From NCBI GenBank assembly GCA_964428355.1, contig CAYRYU010000035.1:1-64000 (forward strand): DNA of 64,000 nucleotides, in the 5' to 3' direction. Positions within the stretch are counted from its first letter, which is position 1, and each line of letters starts with the position of its first letter. Source of the DNA: CAYRYU01 sp964428355. Its GTDB lineage: Bacteria; Muiribacteriota; Ozemobacteria; Ozemobacterales; Ozemobacteraceae. Of this stretch, positions 61,764-64,000 are shown piece after piece. The notes below the pieces were generated by a model. The model had not been told where the DNA came from and made no database searches. It worked only from the letters and a program-made list of their open reading frames with translations. The translations under genes were made by a program, and so were the position numbers.

Positions 61764-63149
61764 ATGAAAAACCTCAAATCGATTGCCGCTCTCGCGTTGT
61801 TTTGCTTCGTGAGCTCGGGTTGCTGGGCCTGGCCATTCGAGCAGATCGGAAAGGTGGTCGGAGCCGTGGTGGGCGGCCCGATCGGTGCCAAGGTCGGGGA
61901 GGCCGTCGGAAGGGTTGGCGACAAGGCCGTAGACGGTGCCATGGAACAGATGAAGAAGGAACCTGCCCTCGCGCCGGTCGCCAAGGGGATCGAAAACGCC
62001 CAGAAAGCCGTCCAGAATGGCGTGGAGAAAGCCAAGGAAACGGTGCAGAAGACTACCGAGGCCGTCAAGGAAACCGTCCAGAAGACAGCGGAGACGGTGA
62101 AAGAGACCGTCGACAAGGCCGTCCAGACAGGCAAGGAAGCCGTCGAAAAGGCCAAGGAAACCGTGGAAACCGCAGTCGAGAAGGGCAAGGAAGAAGCCAA
62201 GAAGGTAGTAACGAATGCCGTTGAAACCGGCAAGAAGATCGCCACCGGAATCATCGAAACCGAAAAGAAGGTTATCGGAACGGCCATCGGGATCGTCGGA
62301 GCTGTCGCCGGCGTTGCGATTGCCGGCGCCAAAGCCGCGGGCGAGCAGATCAAGGAGGAGGCCAAGGAGATCGTCGAGACCGGCAAGAAAGCCGTCGGAG
62401 CGGTCAAGGAAGCCGTCGAGAACGGCGTGAACAAAGCGGTCGAGGGCATCAAGACGGTCAACGAGGAGATCAAGAAAGGCGTTACCGAGGTCAAGGAAAA
62501 GGTCGAGGCCGCCGGTGAAAAGGCAAAGGAAACCCTTGAAGCCGCCGGCCGCGTAGTCGAGGCTGCCGGAAAAGAAGCTATAGAACAGGGCAAGGAAGAG
62601 CTCCAAAAGGTGAAGGAAGGTATCGAGAAGGGAAAGGAAGCCATCAAGAGCGGTGTCGAAAAGGGCAAAGAAGCCATCGAGAGAGCCGTCCAGACCCAGA
62701 TCGAAATCGAAAAGCACAAGCTCGAAATCATGGTCGGATTGGGCATCCTTGGCGTCGAAGCCGCCAAACAGATCGGCGAAAAGGTCGTCCAGGACGTGAA
62801 GGAGAAAGCCGAGAAAGCGAAGGAAGCCATCGAAAAGGGAAAAGAGATCGTCGATGCGACCGGAAAGGTCATCAAAGCCGGAGCCGAAGCCGCGGTCGAG
62901 GAAGCCAAGAAAGAGATCGAGGGGGCCATCCAGGAGACGAAGGAAAAGATCGATTCGGTGATCGAGAGCGCCCAGGAAAAAGGCAAGGAAGCTTGGGAGA
63001 AAGGCTGGACGGAAATCGCGGAGGCCGCCGGAAAAGTCGAGGAGACCGCAGAGGGAATGGCTGACAAGCCGCCCGAAATCATCCAACCCGTTGCCCCTCC
63101 CCCCGAGCCCACCAATGTCCTTTCGGATTTCGACCCGGAGAACAAATGA
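61764..63149 (+). CDS. LEA-like repetitive amphipathic-helix lipoprotein
   Basis: 461 residues; ATG 61764 with GGAGGG upstream. A lipoprotein-type signal ends at VSSGC (residue ~20). A glycine-rich segment (VVGAVVGGPIGAKVGEAVG) precedes about 380 residues of Lys/Glu/Ala/Val repeats with an 11-residue rhythm (KETVQKTTEAV, KETVQKTAETV, KEAVEKAKETV), interrupted by hydrophobic stretches (VIGTAIGIVGAVAGVAIAGA; IMVGLGILG). This resembles group 3 LEA and apolipoprotein-like proteins that form amphipathic helices on membranes or under desiccation. The tail is Pro-rich. Function unknown; overlaps no other gene. Codes strongly biased to GAG, AAG and GTC, leaving long open frames on the other strand. 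Confidence 0.8.
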   Translation: MKNLKSIAALALFCFVSSGCWAWPFEQIGKVVGAVVGGPIGAKVGEAVGRVGDKAVDGAMEQMKKEPALAPVAKGIENAQKAVQNGVEKAKETVQKTTEAVKETVQKTAETVKETVDKAVQTGKEAVEKAKETVETAVEKGKEEAKKVVTNAVETGKKIATGIIETEKKVIGTAIGIVGAVAGVAIAGAKAAGEQIKEEAKEIVETGKKAVGAVKEAVENGVNKAVEGIKTVNEEIKKGVTEVKEKVEAAGEKAKETLEAAGRVVEAAGKEAIEQGKEELQKVKEGIEKGKEAIKSGVEKGKEAIERAVQTQIEIEKHKLEIMVGLGILGVEAAKQIGEKVVQDVKEKAEKAKEAIEKGKEIVDATGKVIKAGAEAAVEEAKKEIEGAIQETKEKIDSVIESAQEKGKEAWEKGWTEIAEAAGKVEETAEGMADKPPEIIQPVAPPPEPTNVLSDFDPENK

Positions 63150-63187
63150 CGCTCCTAACGGTTCCCCCCGAGGGCGAAGGAATGAAT

Positions 63188-64000
63188 ATGAAGAGAATTT
63201 TCATCCTGGCCGTGCTGCTGATTCCTGGAATCTGCATGTTTGCCTTCGCCCAGGGGATTCCCGCCACGATCATCGGTCAGGGTCTCCACGTCCGGACCGA
63301 ACCCTGGGGATCCAAGACCGACGTGCTTTCCCCTTCCACCTCGTTCACGGTTACCGGAGCGAAGATGGCCCGCCATCCCCAACGCGAGTACACCGCGGTC
63401 TGGTATTCCATCCAGTATTCGGGGACGAAAACCGGCTGGGTGCATTCCGGGTTCGTCCAGGTGTCTGGGAGCCCTCCGACCCCCGAGCCGCTCCCCCCCG
63501 ACCCGCCCCAGACGCCACCTCCCGGGCTGACTCCATTGAAGATGGCCGCGGTCGATGCCGAAAAAGCCCTCACGGATTACGAACCTCCCACAACCCCCGG
63601 AACACTGCCTCCCACCAACCCGACCGACACCGAGGTGACGACCAAGCCCGCCGATTACCCCGGAACAGGACCAACCGACGACATCGTTGCGTGGGAGTGG
63701 CATTTTCTCAAGGACGACACGGGGAAGCCTCGAACCATGACCTGGTACAAGAATTTCAACGATTGGACCTTGATGCGGAAGCTCTATCCCCAACCCCCCT
63801 GGGAATNNNNNNNNNNNNNNNNNNNNNNNNNNNNNNNNNNNNNNNNNNNNNNNNNNNNNNNNNNNNNNNNNNNNNNNNNNNNNNNNNNNNNNNNNNNNNN
63901 NNNNNNAATTTCAACGATTGGACCTTGATGCGGAAGCTCTATCCCCAACCCCCCTGGGAATACAAGAACTCCAATCCGATTCGACGAAGTGGAAAAAAAG
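63188..64000 (+). CDS. Secreted SH3b-domain protein, 3'-partial and split by an artefactual gap
   Basis: ATG 63188 is preferred (GAAGGA 6 nt upstream; ATG 63182 is too close). Signal peptide IFILAVLLIPGICMFAFAQ. A bacterial SH3 (SH3b) domain about residues 20-95: GLHVRTEPWGSKTDVLSPSTSFTVTGAK...WYSIQYSGTKTGWVHSGFVQV, a fold that often binds peptidoglycan peptides. A Pro-rich linker and WEWHFLKDDTGKPRTMTWYKNF follow. The sequence before the N gap is repeated exactly after it, so the frame very likely continues PPWEYKNSNPIRRSGKK and off the window end. Confidence 0.75.
63752..63806 (+). repeat. 55-bp exact duplication flanking the last gap (left copy)
   Basis: Bases 63752-63806 are identical to 63907-63961, immediately on each side of the 100-N gap. 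This is the sign of two contig ends that overlap by one assembler word rather than a true repeat. Confidence 0.9.
63807..63906. other. Assembly gap (100 N), probably spurious
   Basis: Flanked by an exact 55-bp direct duplication; joining the contigs at the overlap restores a continuous reading frame. Confidence 0.9.

Noticed and set aside
60945..63086. 713-residue minus-strand ORF rich in Leu/Phe/Gly/Asp opposite the LEA-like lipoprotein
   Set aside because: It is the antisense of a highly repetitive GAG/AAG/GTC-rich gene and runs across an N gap; no recognisable domains, and the plus strand has a signal peptide and clear repeats.
61727..63145. 472-residue minus-strand ORF in a second frame
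   Set aside because: Ser/Ala/Phe-rich low-complexity antisense of the same lipoprotein gene; no RBS and no motifs.
1..64000. tRNA, rRNA, riboswitch, prophage, transposase or integrase genes
   Set aside because: None could be recognised in any intergenic region by eye; a covariance-model scan would be needed to exclude small RNAs.

Overview
The window is a G+C-rich scaffold with three 100-base N gaps. It suggests a Gram-negative (diderm), probably uncultured bacterium: there is a TolC/RND tripartite efflux system, a LysM protein with a beta-barrel-like C terminus, several lipoproteins or secreted proteins, and many unusually long HEAT, TPR and proline-rich proteins. I cannot name a phylum with confidence. 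Genes are tightly packed, often with ATGA or TTGA overlaps. Several start at GTG or TTG behind good Shine-Dalgarno sequences. Recurrent extended -10 boxes (TGnTATAAT-like) mark probable promoters. No rRNA, tRNA, CRISPR array, prophage or transposase was seen.

Layout. 1-5.7 kb: a 5'-truncated proline-rich/HEAT membrane protein interrupted at poly-C tracts, then on the minus strand a LysM protein, a histone-deacetylase-fold protein that has lost key catalytic residues, and a chagasin-type (I42) inhibitor. 5.9-11.8 kb: amidohydrolase, ATP-grasp ligase, radical SAM/SPASM enzyme, B12-type radical SAM enzyme and family 2 glycosyltransferase, a possible small-molecule or glycoconjugate pathway. 11.7-15.8 kb (minus): glycerate-2-kinase-like protein overlapping the glycosyltransferase tail to tail, and a cyclic-nucleotide-binding/MinD-like ATPase/TPR fusion. 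16.1-24.9 kb: one long operon for nucleic-acid handling with a degenerate peptidase-like protein, a small membrane protein, ComEC with an eroded nuclease domain, a double-HhH ComEA, a free-standing metallo-beta-lactamase (MBL) hydrolase, a DHH phosphoesterase (split by a gap), an unknown protein and a Clp1/Grc3-type polynucleotide kinase, ending in a strong hairpin.

24.9-29 kb: Tim44-like protein, an Ogt-AlkA alkylation-repair fusion with a small eight-cysteine protein, and a secreted ChaN/EreA-like protein. 29-35.3 kb: Cys/His-rich secreted peptide plus CusCBA-like heavy-metal efflux. 35.4-45 kb: class III adenylate cyclase, divergent from a giant TPR/HEAT membrane protein and a 1000-residue membrane protein. 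45-46.6 kb: SlyD and a methyltransferase. 46.6-52.8 kb: a probable island (higBA, PMCA-like P-type ATPase, NRAMP-UspA fusion) bounded by imperfect ~48-bp direct repeats. 52.8-59 kb: secreted alpha/alpha-toroid-like protein, a CxxCH protein and a DnaE-type polymerase with an eroded PHP site. 59-64 kb: VIT/vWA protein (gap), an LEA-like coiled lipoprotein and an SH3b protein (gap that is probably an assembly artefact).

How the parts may work together. The 16-25 kb operon looks like DNA uptake plus processing of nucleic-acid ends. The adenylate cyclase and the cNMP-domain ATPase could be producer and sensor of one cAMP circuit. A recurring theme is enzymes that keep their fold but have lost metal-binding residues (HDAC-like, ComEC MBL, DnaE PHP, peptidase-like).
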